A DNA stretch of 64,000 nucleotides from CAVPHV01 sp963821095 (GTDB taxonomy: Bacteria > Actinomycetota > Acidimicrobiia > Spongiisociales > UBA5794). Shown piece by piece: positions 46,239 to 55,220 of the stretch; positions within the stretch are counted from its first letter, which is position 1, and each line of letters opens with the position of its first letter. Location of the stretch: positions 124,001-188,000 of the forward strand of contig CAWGCJ010000002.1 of the NCBI GenBank assembly GCA_963821095.1, written 5' to 3'. The notes under the pieces are model-generated. The model was not told the origin of the DNA. It was given only the letters and a program-made list of their open reading frames with translations, and did not search any database. Made by a program: the position numbers and the translations under genes.

Positions 46239-46664
46239 TCAGCGCCTGACCAACCGGTCAGAGGCCCCCAGCCAGGTCTCGTGGACCGTCATCCACCGCA
46301 GCCCATTTGGTGTTGCCTCGTCCCGAGCGAACACGACTGTCGATAGCCGCCCCTCCGGATCACCGCCCTGCTGGTGCCACTCCTGATATCGGGCGGTCAC
46401 GATTGCTGCCGTTTTCAACAGCAGGGTCGGCGCCTCGATCCAGATCCGACCCGCGTCGGCATCGTGCCGTTTGCGGATTCCGCTGAGGACGTCATCGCAC
46501 GAGAGCGCTTCGCCGCGTGGCGTCACGATGGAGAAGTTGGGGTCGAGGACGTCGCGGCAACGCGCAAATGCGTCATCGTCGTCCGGCATCTCCCCGCGGA
46601 ACCACGCGGCGAAAAACTCGTGAAGCTCCCGAATCTCGCGTTCCCAATCGGGAGCCGCGGTCAG
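46239..46664 (-). CDS. SnoaL/DUF4440-like small protein
   Basis: The region from ATG 46589 (MPDDDDAFARCRDVLDPNFS) encodes 116 residues, but in-frame sequence upstream (PDWEREIRELHEFFAAWFRG) belongs to the same alpha+beta barrel fold. The true start is therefore likely further up. No ATG or GTG is available there; a CTG at 46664 would overlap the upstream stop as CTGA. The fold is of the NTF2/SnoaL type (FSIVTPRGEALSCDDVLSGI, RWMTVHETWLG). Function unknown; cotranscribed with the upstream gene. Confidence 0.55.
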   Translation of the reverse strand: MTAAPDWEREIRELHEFFAAWFRGEMPDDDDAFARCRDVLDPNFSIVTPRGEALSCDDVLSGIRKRHDADAGRIWIEAPTLLLKTAAIVTARYQEWHQQGGDPEGRLSTVVFARDEATPNGLRWMTVHETWLGASDRLVRR

Positions 46665-46957
46665 GGACGTACCTCGACGAGTTGTTTCGTGGTCAGGTCG
46701 AGCACACGCTCGACGTCACTTCTCGAGTCGGCGATCCAGCGTGCCAAACTCTCCCCTGGGACCCGCACCAGCCACCAAGCAACATCGCGAGTATCTGACC
46801 CACGATGCGCCACCCAGGCGGCCCTTCCGACGGCAACCGCATCGGCCTCGACTTCGAACACCCCGAGCGTGCTCTCGATCGGTCCGGTGTACCGCTGCCC
46901 CGGTTCGAGTGCGGGCTCCAGGAACTGCACCGCCTCAAACTGCGTCACATCACTCAT
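46661..46957 (-). CDS. Conserved small protein, unknown function
   Basis: A 98-residue protein MSDVTQFEAVQFLEPALEPG with AGGAAGG upstream, ending TTKQLVEVRP. Alternating hydrophobic strands (YTGPIESTLGVFEVEADAVA, VAWWLVRVPGES) suggest a beta-rich cytosolic fold. I do not recognise the family. It forms an overlapping pair with the SnoaL-like gene. Confidence 0.55.
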   Translation of the reverse strand: MSDVTQFEAVQFLEPALEPGQRYTGPIESTLGVFEVEADAVAVGRAAWVAHRGSDTRDVAWWLVRVPGESLARWIADSRSDVERVLDLTTKQLVEVRP

Positions 46958-47085
46958 AAGTGCCTTCCTGGTCTGCTACTAAAATACTACGCAGCGTGGT
47001 GGTACGTCACGCATCTTTTCTGAAACTTCCGAAGTGACCAATCCCGGGCTACCTCGCCGCACCAACAAGCCGATCGATCGGATAT

Positions 47086-47502
47086 TCACGCCAGCTGCGA
47101 GACACGGTGGCTGAGAGCTGCCAATCCCACCCCAACGCCGATCTGGATGGCGATCCAGAATCCGGTATGACCCGTCGCCAAGCAGAGCACCCCGCCGGCG
47201 GCGAGCACCACCCCACCGATCGTCCCGGCCACCAGTCCCCATCGCTGGCGTGTCGCCAATCCGACGATCACGGCTATCCAGGAAAGGAGCATCACGCTTT
47301 GCACCAATCCGTCCAACGCGCTGGGTGTTGCTGCAGGATCGGGCGACGGCGTGACCGCAATGACCCATGCGAGCCCGAGCACCCAAGCGGCGGCGACGAC
47401 AACCACCGACCGGCCCGGCACGATGTCGTCGAGACGTCGCCGGCGTGCCTTGCCTTGTTCCGTATCGCGGTGTGGTGCCCGCGTCGGTGCCATGGTGCGC
47501 AT
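47086..47502 (-). CDS. Four-helix membrane protein, unknown
   Basis: A 138-residue protein with a basic cytosolic N-terminus (EQGKARRRRLDDIVPGRSV) and four hydrophobic segments: VVVVAAAWVLGLAWVIAV, SVMLLSWIAVIVGLA, LVAGTIGGVVLAAGGVLCLA and FWIAIQIGVGVGLAAL. The start is 47502 or ATG 47493. No family is recognised. Confidence 0.55.
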   Translation of the reverse strand: MRTMAPTRAPHRDTEQGKARRRRLDDIVPGRSVVVVAAAWVLGLAWVIAVTPSPDPAATPSALDGLVQSVMLLSWIAVIVGLATRQRWGLVAGTIGGVVLAAGGVLCLATGHTGFWIAIQIGVGVGLAALSHRVSQLA

Positions 47503-47585
47503 CAGTGATCCCTCCCGGTTGTCGGCCCTGCGTCGCTACCGAGTATGGCCGCCATATCGGGCCAGCGGGTCGATTCTTCTCGCGC

Positions 47586-48308
47586 TCATCGCAGGGCTGA
47601 TGGCGTGAGCACTTCGCGGGCCGTAGCGACCTGTTCGACCAGGGCCGCTCCCTCATCCTCTTCGGCCAGCCGAGCAATCGTGTCGTCGAAATGCTGCTGA
47701 GCCCTTGTGCCTCCGTCAAGGAGCCAGGCGAGTGCGGCAAACGCCTCGCCGAGGCGGGCCTCGGCAGAGTTCTCGGCGGATGCGGCGAGTACCGCACCCT
47801 CGCGGAATCGCTCGCCGGCCTCGGAATAGCGGCCTGCCGCCAACAAGTGTGCCCCGAGCATCCACAGTGCGCGCGAGATAGGCAGATCGCCCTTGTCGAG
47901 TTCTCCCGCAAGTCGCAGGTTTGTGGTTGCGGCTTCGAGGCCGATGCGCAGGTCCCGCCCGAGAACCTCAACGCCCGGCTCCCCCCACCCTGGCCAGGTG
48001 AACGACGCAAGGTCGTACATCAGAGCCTTGGCCTCGGAGCGCAGGCGGTAGGCAGCCTCCCCCTCGGCCCCAGCGGCTGCGGATAGGCAGTGGGCATAGC
48101 CGGCGGAGGCGTACGACGTCACCGCACCAAGGTCCTTGGCCTTCCAGTAGGCGTCGCGCACTGCTTGCCGGTAGCCGGCGGCGGTCGCCTCGGGATCGGA
48201 CAAACCGGCGAGCCGAGCGACCTCGCCGACAACTCCCGGAAGTGCGACATCTTCCACTCTTGCTCCCTCCACGACCAACGGGAGCCGGACCGCCCGACTC
48301 CCGTCCAT
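47586..48308 (-). CDS. TPR-like helical repeat protein
   Basis: A 240-residue protein MDGSRAVRLPLVVEGARVED rich in Ala and Leu. Helical hairpins such as AVRDAYWKAKDLGAVTSYAS, LWMLGAHLLAAGRYSEAGER and ARLGEAFAALAWLLDGG resemble tetratricopeptide units. There is no signal peptide or catalytic motif. It may act as a scaffold, with partners unknown. It lies 17 bp downstream of the RTX-subtilase stop on the same strand. Confidence 0.5.
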   Translation of the reverse strand: MDGSRAVRLPLVVEGARVEDVALPGVVGEVARLAGLSDPEATAAGYRQAVRDAYWKAKDLGAVTSYASAGYAHCLSAAAGAEGEAAYRLRSEAKALMYDLASFTWPGWGEPGVEVLGRDLRIGLEAATTNLRLAGELDKGDLPISRALWMLGAHLLAAGRYSEAGERFREGAVLAASAENSAEARLGEAFAALAWLLDGGTRAQQHFDDTIARLAEEDEGAALVEQVATAREVLTPSALR

Positions 48309-48324
48309 CCCGTCTTGTCTGTGG

Positions 48325-51180
48325 CTACAGCACGATCCGCATCAGCCGCGGGAGTTGCCCAACCGCATCGATCACGGCATTGAGCGTTTCGCAGCCGGTT
48401 TGGGTGACGAAGTCGACACATCGGTCGTTGTTGGGTCCACCGTGGAGCGTATTACTGCCGGACCCACCGAAGAGTTTGTCGTTCCCCTCTCGTCCAAACA
48501 TCAGGTCGTCACCGGCCAGCCCATACAAGGTGTCGTTGCCCAGCAGCCCATCGATGCGGTCGTCGCCGCCAAGACCCCGGATCACGTTCTTGTTGTTGTT
48601 CCCGGTGATGTCGTCGTTCTGGGGACTTCCCAACACGTCGTTGACGGCCTTCAGCGTGTCGTTCCCAAATCCGGTAGCGCTGTTGGTGAACAGATTGACC
48701 GTCACCGGGTTCGGTGAGTTCTCGAAACTGACCGTATTGGCGCCGTTGCCGCCCAACACGTCGTCGCTTCCACTGCCCGGCAGAATGACGTCGTCGTTGG
48801 CCGCACCCTTCAGCTCGTCGTTGCCACCGCCGCCCAACAGGATGTCGTCGTCGGCGCTACCGATGAGCGTGTCATCGCCCGCCTTGCCGTCCAACTCATC
48901 GTCACCGTCGAGACCCTTGATGTAGTTGGCGCCCGAGGTGCCGCCGATCGTGTCGGCGAAGTTGCTGCCGACGATGTTCTCGATCGACAGCAGCGTGTCA
49001 TTGCCCTGGCCGGTTGCCGTCTTGGCGCCGAGGTCGACCGTGACACCCGTCGTCGCCTTGGCGTACTTGACTTGGTCGGTCCCGGCCTCGCCGTCCATCT
49101 TGTCGTTTCCGGGGCCACCGGTCAGCTTGTCGTTGCCGTCACCGCCACAGATCCGGTCGTTGCCGCCACCGCCGTTGATCTTGTCGTTGCCGCCACCGCC
49201 GACGAGGACGTCATCGCCCCCGGTTCCGTTGATGACATCGGGGCCGTCGGTGAAACCCGTATTGGTGGGGACCATGCCGAAGCACAGACCACCGACTGCC
49301 GCCGCTCCAACGGCGTCAAAGGCATCGATCAATCCACTTCCGGATAGGGCGTCGACACCGTTGTTCTCCATGTCGATGGCCGTCCCGCGCAGAATGTCGT
49401 TGGTCGCTGCGGGATCGAGACTCCCGTTAGCGTCCAACATCAGTGCCGCTACCGCGGCGGCATGCGGCGCCGCAGCCGATGTGCCGAAGAAGTTCGGCCA
49501 GCCGTCGGGTTCAGAGTCACTGCCAAAGAACGTGGTGTTTGTGCCATCAGGAGCCGTCATCTCGGGCTTGAATCGAAAGACCGGCGCCCCCGGCAGTGAG
49601 TTGCCCTGAGCGTCGAAGTAGAACGGCAACTGCCCGCCCTTTGCGCTGAACGCCTCAACGTCGAGGCGCCCGTTGGGTGCTGTGAAGTTGCCGCTCTGGT
49701 CGATCTCTCGGTAGTCCACGGCAGCGACCGCCATCGCGTCCGCAGCGGCCGCATGGCCGTATATCTGCTGTTCATCAAAGACCGTTGGGTCCCAGTCCAC
49801 AGCGGTCGTGCTGACATTTAGACCGAACGTGGCGACCCTCAGGTCGACGCCGTTCTGGTTCCCGCAGAAGTGATCAACAGCAAGGTAGAAGGTGGTGGTG
49901 GCGGCGTTCGTGTTTTGGAAGTCGAGCAGTTCCGAAGGATCTCCCGAACGGGCACCTGCGGAGCAGCCTTGAACGTTCGCCGAGAACGCGACGCACGACG
50001 CAGCGTTCTGTGCGGTACACATGTACAGATCGAGATCGGTAGCCGACCCCGGACCCTGCGATCCGCTGAACGGTTGGTTCCACCCAAGGACGATCCTCAC
50101 CGCCTCGAACGGATCGAGCGTGATCGGCGCGTAGCGACTCCCGTTCTCCCACGTGTGGAAATCGACACCAGTGGCCGGGAAGGTCACGTCGTCGTCGGCG
50201 CCACCCGCATCATCAAAGAAGTCACGCACACCGAAACCGGCGTGGTTGCCCGCCGACGAGTAGTACGGGACACCAGCGTCAACGGCGCCTTGGGCGGCGT
50301 CGGCAATGATTCCGTCTTGAAACATCGGCTCGTTGAAGTAGATCACATCGTCGACGATCACGTCGGCGCCACAGTTCACCAACTCGGTGATGCCCGCAGC
50401 GAAGTCTGGTATCGAAATGAAGGCCGAGTGGAACAGGATGTCGGCCCCGGGAGCAAGGTCGTAGACCAGCTCGGCCATGGCTGCGCCCTCGTCGATTCCG
50501 GCGTCCGGACCCGGCTCGAGAACGGCGACATTGGCGGGCAGATCTCCGGTCCCCTGGGAAGATGATCCGGTCAACGTCTGGTTGCAGCCACTGCCGCTCA
50601 GCGAGCCGCCGATATTGCGGTGGAAGGTGTCGGAGATGACGCCCACTTTGATCCCCGAACCGTCGACGCCAAACGTCGACCGCGCCGACGCAGCGTTGAT
50701 CGACAGGTCGGCCTGGCTGGTTACCGCACCAACGTTGGTCCTTGCGCCGTAGTTCGGGTGAATGGTCGTGATCTCGGGTATCGACGCGAGTTCATCGTAT
50801 TGCGCCGGGCTAATCGTCCCGCTCAAGCGACCGTACTCGGGATAGGCCCCGCTCGTCTGAAACCCCATCGCTTCGGCTCGAGCGACGATCTCAGGAGTCA
50901 GCTCGGTGAGGCGAATGTCCAGCTGCGGGTAGCTCCCGGCGAACTCCATGGCCATGGGCTCGTCTGCGAGCGCTCCGACGTCGAGTCCGGCAGCCTGGGC
51001 CTCCCTGACCACCATCAGATCGGACGACACCTTGGCCAAATCCGCATTGCCCTCAAAGAAGGCGGCCTTCCCGGATTCGACGGGCTCGGGCTCCAGTTCC
51101 ACGGCGCCGGCCGCGGGAATCGCAACGACGGTTGTCGCCACCAAGAGCGCGACGATGATCTTCCCTACACGACGATTCAC
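48325..51180 (-). CDS. Secreted subtilase-like protease with RTX repeats
   Basis: A 951-residue protein from GTG 51180, with AGGGGA upstream. The order is signal peptide (VGKIIVALLVATTVVAIPAA), a prodomain to about residue 150, then an S8 domain with Asp in IKVGVISDTFH and Ser in FFGTSAAAPHAAAVAALML. The usual HGT histidine motif is replaced by DEGAAMAELVYDLAPGAD, so a Glu may take the His role. From about residue 655, tandem GGxGNDxLxGG nonapeptides (hemolysin-type calcium-binding) run almost to the C-terminus. It is exported and calcium-stabilised. The substrate is unknown. Confidence 0.85.
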   Translation of the reverse strand: MNRRVGKIIVALLVATTVVAIPAAGAVELEPEPVESGKAAFFEGNADLAKVSSDLMVVREAQAAGLDVGALADEPMAMEFAGSYPQLDIRLTELTPEIVARAEAMGFQTSGAYPEYGRLSGTISPAQYDELASIPEITTIHPNYGARTNVGAVTSQADLSINAASARSTFGVDGSGIKVGVISDTFHRNIGGSLSGSGCNQTLTGSSSQGTGDLPANVAVLEPGPDAGIDEGAAMAELVYDLAPGADILFHSAFISIPDFAAGITELVNCGADVIVDDVIYFNEPMFQDGIIADAAQGAVDAGVPYYSSAGNHAGFGVRDFFDDAGGADDDVTFPATGVDFHTWENGSRYAPITLDPFEAVRIVLGWNQPFSGSQGPGSATDLDLYMCTAQNAASCVAFSANVQGCSAGARSGDPSELLDFQNTNAATTTFYLAVDHFCGNQNGVDLRVATFGLNVSTTAVDWDPTVFDEQQIYGHAAAADAMAVAAVDYREIDQSGNFTAPNGRLDVEAFSAKGGQLPFYFDAQGNSLPGAPVFRFKPEMTAPDGTNTTFFGSDSEPDGWPNFFGTSAAAPHAAAVAALMLDANGSLDPAATNDILRGTAIDMENNGVDALSGSGLIDAFDAVGAAAVGGLCFGMVPTNTGFTDGPDVINGTGGDDVLVGGGGNDKINGGGGNDRICGGDGNDKLTGGPGNDKMDGEAGTDQVKYAKATTGVTVDLGAKTATGQGNDTLLSIENIVGSNFADTIGGTSGANYIKGLDGDDELDGKAGDDTLIGSADDDILLGGGGNDELKGAANDDVILPGSGSDDVLGGNGANTVSFENSPNPVTVNLFTNSATGFGNDTLKAVNDVLGSPQNDDITGNNNKNVIRGLGGDDRIDGLLGNDTLYGLAGDDLMFGREGNDKLFGGSGSNTLHGGPNNDRCVDFVTQTGCETLNAVIDAVGQLPRLMRIVL

Positions 51181-51379
51181 AGTGTCCCCTGTTCTCAAGG
51201 CGCCAAGTCAGCAACCAGCATACGCGGGGAACGGTCTTGCGACAGTGCTTTCTTGTTTCGTGCGAGAGGACTAGCCCCTGCGCCGGACGGGCGCCGGCGC
51301 AGTAGGTGGCCGGTTGAAAGGGCACTACGATTGCGCCCGGGCGAGCCGAGACGTCACGGAGCATCGCGGAAAGGACGCC

Positions 51380-52486
51380 ATGGCGACACCAACAGACGAC
51401 GATCCCGCCGGCGCCTCCAGCGACTCACCGCCGGACGCCGAAACTCCCTCCAAGAGTGGGTTTGGCAAGGAACAGATCATCGCGACGATCGTCACGCTCG
51501 TCATCCTGATCTTCGTCTTTGTTCGGGTCTTCCCCCAACTAGGCGACTACGACCAGGCATGGGCCGCGATTCAGAATATGTCCACGGCGTGGATCGTGGC
51601 ACTCGTCGTGGCCACCATTGCCATGGTCATCATCTATGTCTTCCCCTTCCAAGCCGCGCTTCCCGGTCTCAACTACGGCGACGCCTTCATGGTCCGCCAA
51701 ACGTCCTTCATGATCAGCAACGTCATACCCGCCGGGGGCGCCATCGGCCTCGGTGTTCAGTTCGGCATGCTGAACGGATACGGGTTCGGGGCGGCTCCCT
51801 CAACGGCGGCGATCGGCATCACGAGCGTCTGGAACGTGTTCGTGACACTGAGCCTTCCAGTCGTGGCTGCGGTGCTCCTTGTGTTCGAGGGGTATACGAA
51901 CGGTTCGGCCACGCTGATTGCCGTGATCGGACTCCTCGCCGTCGGCGGCGGAATCGCGCTCTTCGCCCTCATGCTCAAGAGCGAGGACTTCTCGCGGAAG
52001 GTCGGCGGCTACGCCGACAGTTTCATCAAGTGGGCCGCAGCTCTGATCAAAAAGGACGCCACCCCCGATCTTGCCGATGGCGCCGTGACGTTTCGGAATT
52101 CTGTGATCGGCGTGGTTGCCGACCGCTGGGGCATGATCACGTTGGCAAACGTCGCCCAGCAACTCTCCCAGTTCTCCATCCTGTACATCGCCCTCCTCGC
52201 CCTCGGCGACGGGAGCAGCGAGGCCACCCTGCTCGAGGCCCTAGCCGCTTTTGCCTTCTCCCGGCTGATGACCTTCATCCCGGTTCCGCCGGGTGGTTTG
52301 GGCACCGTGGACGCGGCAATGACGGCCATCCTCGTGAGCTTTGGGGTTCCCAACAACGACGCTATGGCGGCCGCTCTGATTTGGCGTGGGGCTACGTTCT
52401 TCCCGCAGATCTTGATCGGGATTGGAACCTTCTTGATCCACCAACGCGGGTCCAGGAAGCCGGGGCATCCCCAGCCGGCGTCATGA
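51380..52486 (+). CDS. UPF0104 family (LPG-synthase TM) membrane protein
   Basis: A 368-residue protein from ATG 51380 (MATPTDDDPAGASSDSPPDA). A Pro/Asp/Ser-rich lead precedes eight or so helices. Conserved features are SNVIPAGGAIGLGVQFGMLN and FIPVPPGGLGTVDAAMTAIL. It is the backbone paralogue of the two island genes at 25688 and 28597. It is divergent from the RTX-subtilase. Likely a role in envelope lipid or glycan transport. Confidence 0.8.
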   Translation: MATPTDDDPAGASSDSPPDAETPSKSGFGKEQIIATIVTLVILIFVFVRVFPQLGDYDQAWAAIQNMSTAWIVALVVATIAMVIIYVFPFQAALPGLNYGDAFMVRQTSFMISNVIPAGGAIGLGVQFGMLNGYGFGAAPSTAAIGITSVWNVFVTLSLPVVAAVLLVFEGYTNGSATLIAVIGLLAVGGGIALFALMLKSEDFSRKVGGYADSFIKWAAALIKKDATPDLADGAVTFRNSVIGVVADRWGMITLANVAQQLSQFSILYIALLALGDGSSEATLLEALAAFAFSRLMTFIPVPPGGLGTVDAAMTAILVSFGVPNNDAMAAALIWRGATFFPQILIGIGTFLIHQRGSRKPGHPQPAS

Positions 52487-52517
52487 GTCAGTTGGGTGGT
52501 CCCCCAAGGCTCCGCCT

Positions 52518-52922
52518 CTAGCTGACGTCGACGAGTCGACGCGCGACCTCCCGCAGCATGGCAACCGCGATGGTGGGCTCGCGGTTGAGAAGGGTCGCGA
52601 TGTCGGTGCGCCGAATGACCAGACCCCGGACGTCACTGGCGGCCAAGACGCGGGCCGTCCTTGGGCTGTCGGTAAGGACTGCAAGCTCGCCGAAGAAGTC
52701 GCCGGCGCCACGTTCGATCGGTTCGTCGCCGGGCGGTTCGATGCGGACGGTCCCTGTTTCGATCACGAAGACGCCAAGACCGGGTTGACCAATCTCGACC
52801 AAGACCTGCCCGGCGGGCGCCTCGAACTCGGTGGCGACGGCCGCCACTTGGGTCAGACCATGCTCGTCGAGGCAGGCGAAGATCGGGACGCGTTGAAGGA
52901 CAGAGAAGTCGTTGCTAGCCAT
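52518..52922 (-). CDS. Cyclic nucleotide-binding domain protein
   Basis: A 134-residue protein from ATG 52922 (MASNDFSVLQRVPIFACLDE). It is a single cNMP-binding barrel: ILVEIGQPGLGVFVI-type strands, then a phosphate-binding cassette resembling GDFFGELAVLTDSPRTARVL with the expected Glu and Arg. No DNA-binding domain follows, so it would act as a stand-alone cAMP/cGMP sensor binding a partner protein. The frame extends upstream, but the start is clear from the fold. Confidence 0.82.
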   Translation of the reverse strand: MASNDFSVLQRVPIFACLDEHGLTQVAAVATEFEAPAGQVLVEIGQPGLGVFVIETGTVRIEPPGDEPIERGAGDFFGELAVLTDSPRTARVLAASDVRGLVIRRTDIATLLNREPTIAVAMLREVARRLVDVS

Positions 52923-52984
52923 GCCGGCAGCGTAGCAGTGGCGACGTCGGGCGGTCCGGGACCGGGCGACACCTCGGCAGGCTG

Positions 52985-53380
52985 CTACCGGGTGCGGTCG
53001 GTGGCTTCGACCCGTGCCGCAAAGCCATCCAGATCGGCTGGACCCGGCTCCCCGATGACAACGTCGATCCCTTCGAGCAGATCGGCGTACTGGTCGTCCT
53101 GACCCGGCCGTACCGAAGCCCAGATCGGCACGTCCTCCGCGACAACCTCCTTGTAGCGCTTGAGGATCGCTCGGTGCTGGGGTCGGTCCAGATCGAGTTG
53201 GAACACGATGCCGTGGGCGTTCTCGACCATCGAGCACGTATCTTTGAGAATCGGGCAGACCTCTCCCATATCGGGCCCATGGCACACCAACACCGGATGG
53301 CCGAGGGGTTCGAGGAAACTCGTATCAAATCCTGCGTCGCTCGGGGTCACGTCGAGAATGATGCTCTGCTCGGAGTCCAT
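52985..53380 (-). CDS. Conserved protein, unknown function
   Basis: A 131-residue protein from ATG 53380 (MDSEQSIILDVTPSDAGFDT) with GGAGG upstream. A Rossmann-like arrangement is suggested by HPVLVCHGPDMGEVCPIL, GIVFQLDLDRPQ and DVVIGEPGPADLDGFAAR. I do not recognise the family; a nucleotide- or ligand-binding fold is possible. It is on the same strand as the cNMP-binding gene, 62 bp upstream. Confidence 0.5.
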   Translation of the reverse strand: MDSEQSIILDVTPSDAGFDTSFLEPLGHPVLVCHGPDMGEVCPILKDTCSMVENAHGIVFQLDLDRPQHRAILKRYKEVVAEDVPIWASVRPGQDDQYADLLEGIDVVIGEPGPADLDGFAARVEATDRTR

Positions 53381-53587
53381 CGGACCTCCTCGTCCTGATT
53401 GCATTGGTAACCGCTGGGTGGCCACGCTACTAGGGGCGAAGGCCCCGGAGCTACCCAACCCAGCCCCCTTGGGCGGTGCAAGATTGATTCCACCTTGATC
53501 ACAAGAGAGGGGTACGCTTGTATGCACGGGGGTTGTGCTGGCAACGTTGGCGTTGCCCTCAACCGAAGACGCACTTAGGAGGGCATC

Positions 53588-54178
53588 TTGATTCTTAGAC
53601 GCAGGCTATTGGCTCCACTGTTTGTCGTCGTGGCGGCTCTGGTCCTTGTTGCCATGCCGGCCGTGGCCGACCAAGCAACCGGAATCGACGACGAAGGCTT
53701 CAACCCGGACGCACCGGGGGCGGTCATCATTCGGCAGGTTGATACCTCGAATTCAGTCATCGTCAGGCTCAACAACAACTTCCGCACCGCCCACTTCCGC
53801 ATCGTGGTTCGTGGCGTCGACGTTGTCGGAGTTGACGACGACTTCGACGGTTCCATCGGACTCGAGGGCGAGTGGGACGACGGCATCGTGGCACCTTGTC
53901 GAGACGAACTCTTGGTCGCAGACTGGGAGGCCGGAGCGGCAAAGACGAAGGTAGCCAAGGCCAAGTTCTACACCTGTCAGGGACCCGACACCATTCGGAT
54001 CCACCTCGGCGAAGCACCCAACATTGACCCCAGCGGCACCGTGGACGCCGCCATCAAGCTCGTCTTCGTCGACGAGAAGAAACTGGAGAACGTCGAGGGA
54101 GTCTTCGTCGGACTCGATCCCACCAACGTCGGTGAGAGCTGGGTCCCGCTGTACGAGCAGCCGGGCCAAGTCGACTAG
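53588..54178 (+). CDS. Secreted protein of unknown function
   Basis: A 196-residue product from TTG 53588, five bases after AGGAGGG. The signal peptide LLAPLFVVVAALVLVAMPAV is followed by ADQATGIDD. The mature part is a beta-rich, acidic domain (NSVIVRLNNNFRTAHFRIVV, GVDDDFDGSIGLEGEW) with two cysteines. No family is recognised. A strong terminator follows at 54199. Confidence 0.65.
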   Translation: MILRRRLLAPLFVVVAALVLVAMPAVADQATGIDDEGFNPDAPGAVIIRQVDTSNSVIVRLNNNFRTAHFRIVVRGVDVVGVDDDFDGSIGLEGEWDDGIVAPCRDELLVADWEAGAAKTKVAKAKFYTCQGPDTIRIHLGEAPNIDPSGTVDAAIKLVFVDEKKLENVEGVFVGLDPTNVGESWVPLYEQPGQVD

Positions 54179-54198
54179 CGAACCGACCAGTCAACGCA

Positions 54199-54228
54199 GA
54201 AGGGGCCCCGACGGATCGGGGCCCCTTC
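54199..54228 (+). terminator. Rho-independent terminator
   Basis: GAAGGGGCCCCGA-CGGA-TCGGGGCCCCTTC, a 13-bp perfect stem followed by TCTT, 21 bp after the secreted-protein stop. Confidence 0.8.
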
Positions 54229-54239
54229 TCTTGTGAGGG

Positions 54240-54530
54240 TCAGCCCCAAGCGAGCGATGACGGGTGGCCACTTCCGACTGCTCGAAATGCCTCACGCGCG
54301 CCTTGGTTCAGCTTCGCAGGAGCCCATGGCTGTTGCACCACTCCGACATCCGATTCGGTCTCGATCCAACCCACCTGCTCCTGGTAGATGACGCGATCGA
54401 CGCCGTCGTGGCCGGCGAGATGAGCGCCACGTCGTGGAACGGCGATCCGCTCGCCCACATCCGCCGTGACTCCGTGGGCCCGCAGGGCACTCCGCTGCCT
54501 ATCGGCTCGCCGATCGTGAAGACCTCAAGT
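54240..54530 (-). pseudogene. C-terminal gene fragment, unrecognised
   Basis: An open frame after a TGA near 54540 reads ALRAHGVTADVGERIAVPRR, then GVDRVIYQEQVGWIETESDV and ends SSLAWG. Its composition is protein-like, but it lacks a start. It sits beside other truncated genes (54592-55025) and is probably a leftover. Confidence 0.3.
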
Positions 54531-54591
54531 GACGGTGCGATCCTTACTGAGGATCGGCCCTACACCGCGCCAACCGCGTTTGGCTCATCAG

Positions 54592-54825
54592 TCAGGGCTC
54601 AACAAATCCTTCTCGGATAGCGAAACGGGCGAGTTCGACGCGGTCGTGGATCTCCAGCTTGTCCATCAGATGTTTGATGTGCGCTTGCACGGTCTTGACG
54701 CTGAGCCGCATCTGCCGGGCGATCTGCTTCTGGAGGAGCCCGCGCGCAACGTATCCGAGCACCTCTCGTTCACGATCGGTGCCATCGAGGCGACGGCGCT
54801 GGTCGGATCCGTCGCACGTAGCCAA
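54592..54825 (-). pseudogene. LuxR/NarL-type HTH fragment
   Basis: The frame carries DREREVLGYVARGLLQKQIA followed by RLSVKTVQAHIKHLMDKLEI, a complete GerE helix-turn-helix. The N-terminal part expected of a regulator is missing. Upstream the sequence becomes the TIR fragment in another frame, so it is half of a recombined gene. Confidence 0.65.
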
Positions 54826-55025
54826 TTGGGCCCAATCACAACGACGACGACGTCGACCTGTTCGAGTGTCCGCGAGATAACCGCGGTGAAGTCCTCACCC
54901 AGCGGGATGTTGTCCACGTCCATGAAGACTCGTTGGTCACCGAAGTGGTCGCGCAGGCGGTCATAGATCCGCCCGGACCATCCTGCCGAGTCCTCGCGCC
55001 GATAGCTGACGAATACTCCTGCCAC
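54690..55025 (-). pseudogene. Truncated TIR-domain protein
   Basis: GGAGGAAGAC precedes GTG 55025. The product reads MAGVFVSYRREDSAGWSGRI, then DQRVFMDVDNIPLGEDFTAV and VDVVVVVIGPNWLRATD, the first two thirds of a bacterial TIR domain. The catalytic Glu region is present (GEDF). After about residue 70 similarity ends where the LuxR fragment begins in another frame. TIR proteins act in NAD cleavage and defence signalling; this one lacks its effector partner region. Confidence 0.65.
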
Positions 55026-55220
55026 GTCTTCCTCCGGATTCGAGTCTGCCTTGACTCGCCCCCTTCGTTTTGGGCCATTCGGCGGATCGGAGCCGACCCC
55101 ACGGCGTGACGCCAAAGGCCAGCCGGCCCGACCCTTGCCAAGGGAAGTAGGTGTTGTCTTCCTTAGTCGGAAACGCCATCACCGTTCCGCGCCTCCGAGC
55201 TGATCCGGTCCGGCAGACGC

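Noticed and set aside
46233..46254. Imperfect hairpin between malQ and the SnoaL-like gene
   Set aside because: The stem GGTCAG/CTGACC is short, and there is no T run; too weak to call a terminator.
48400..49250. Regular repeats suggestive of a CRISPR or minisatellite
   Set aside because: They encode RTX calcium-binding nonapeptides in frame, with codon-level divergence.
50620..52521. 633-codon frame over the subtilase start and UPF0104 gene
   Set aside because: It spans two real genes in other frames and is extremely Arg rich.
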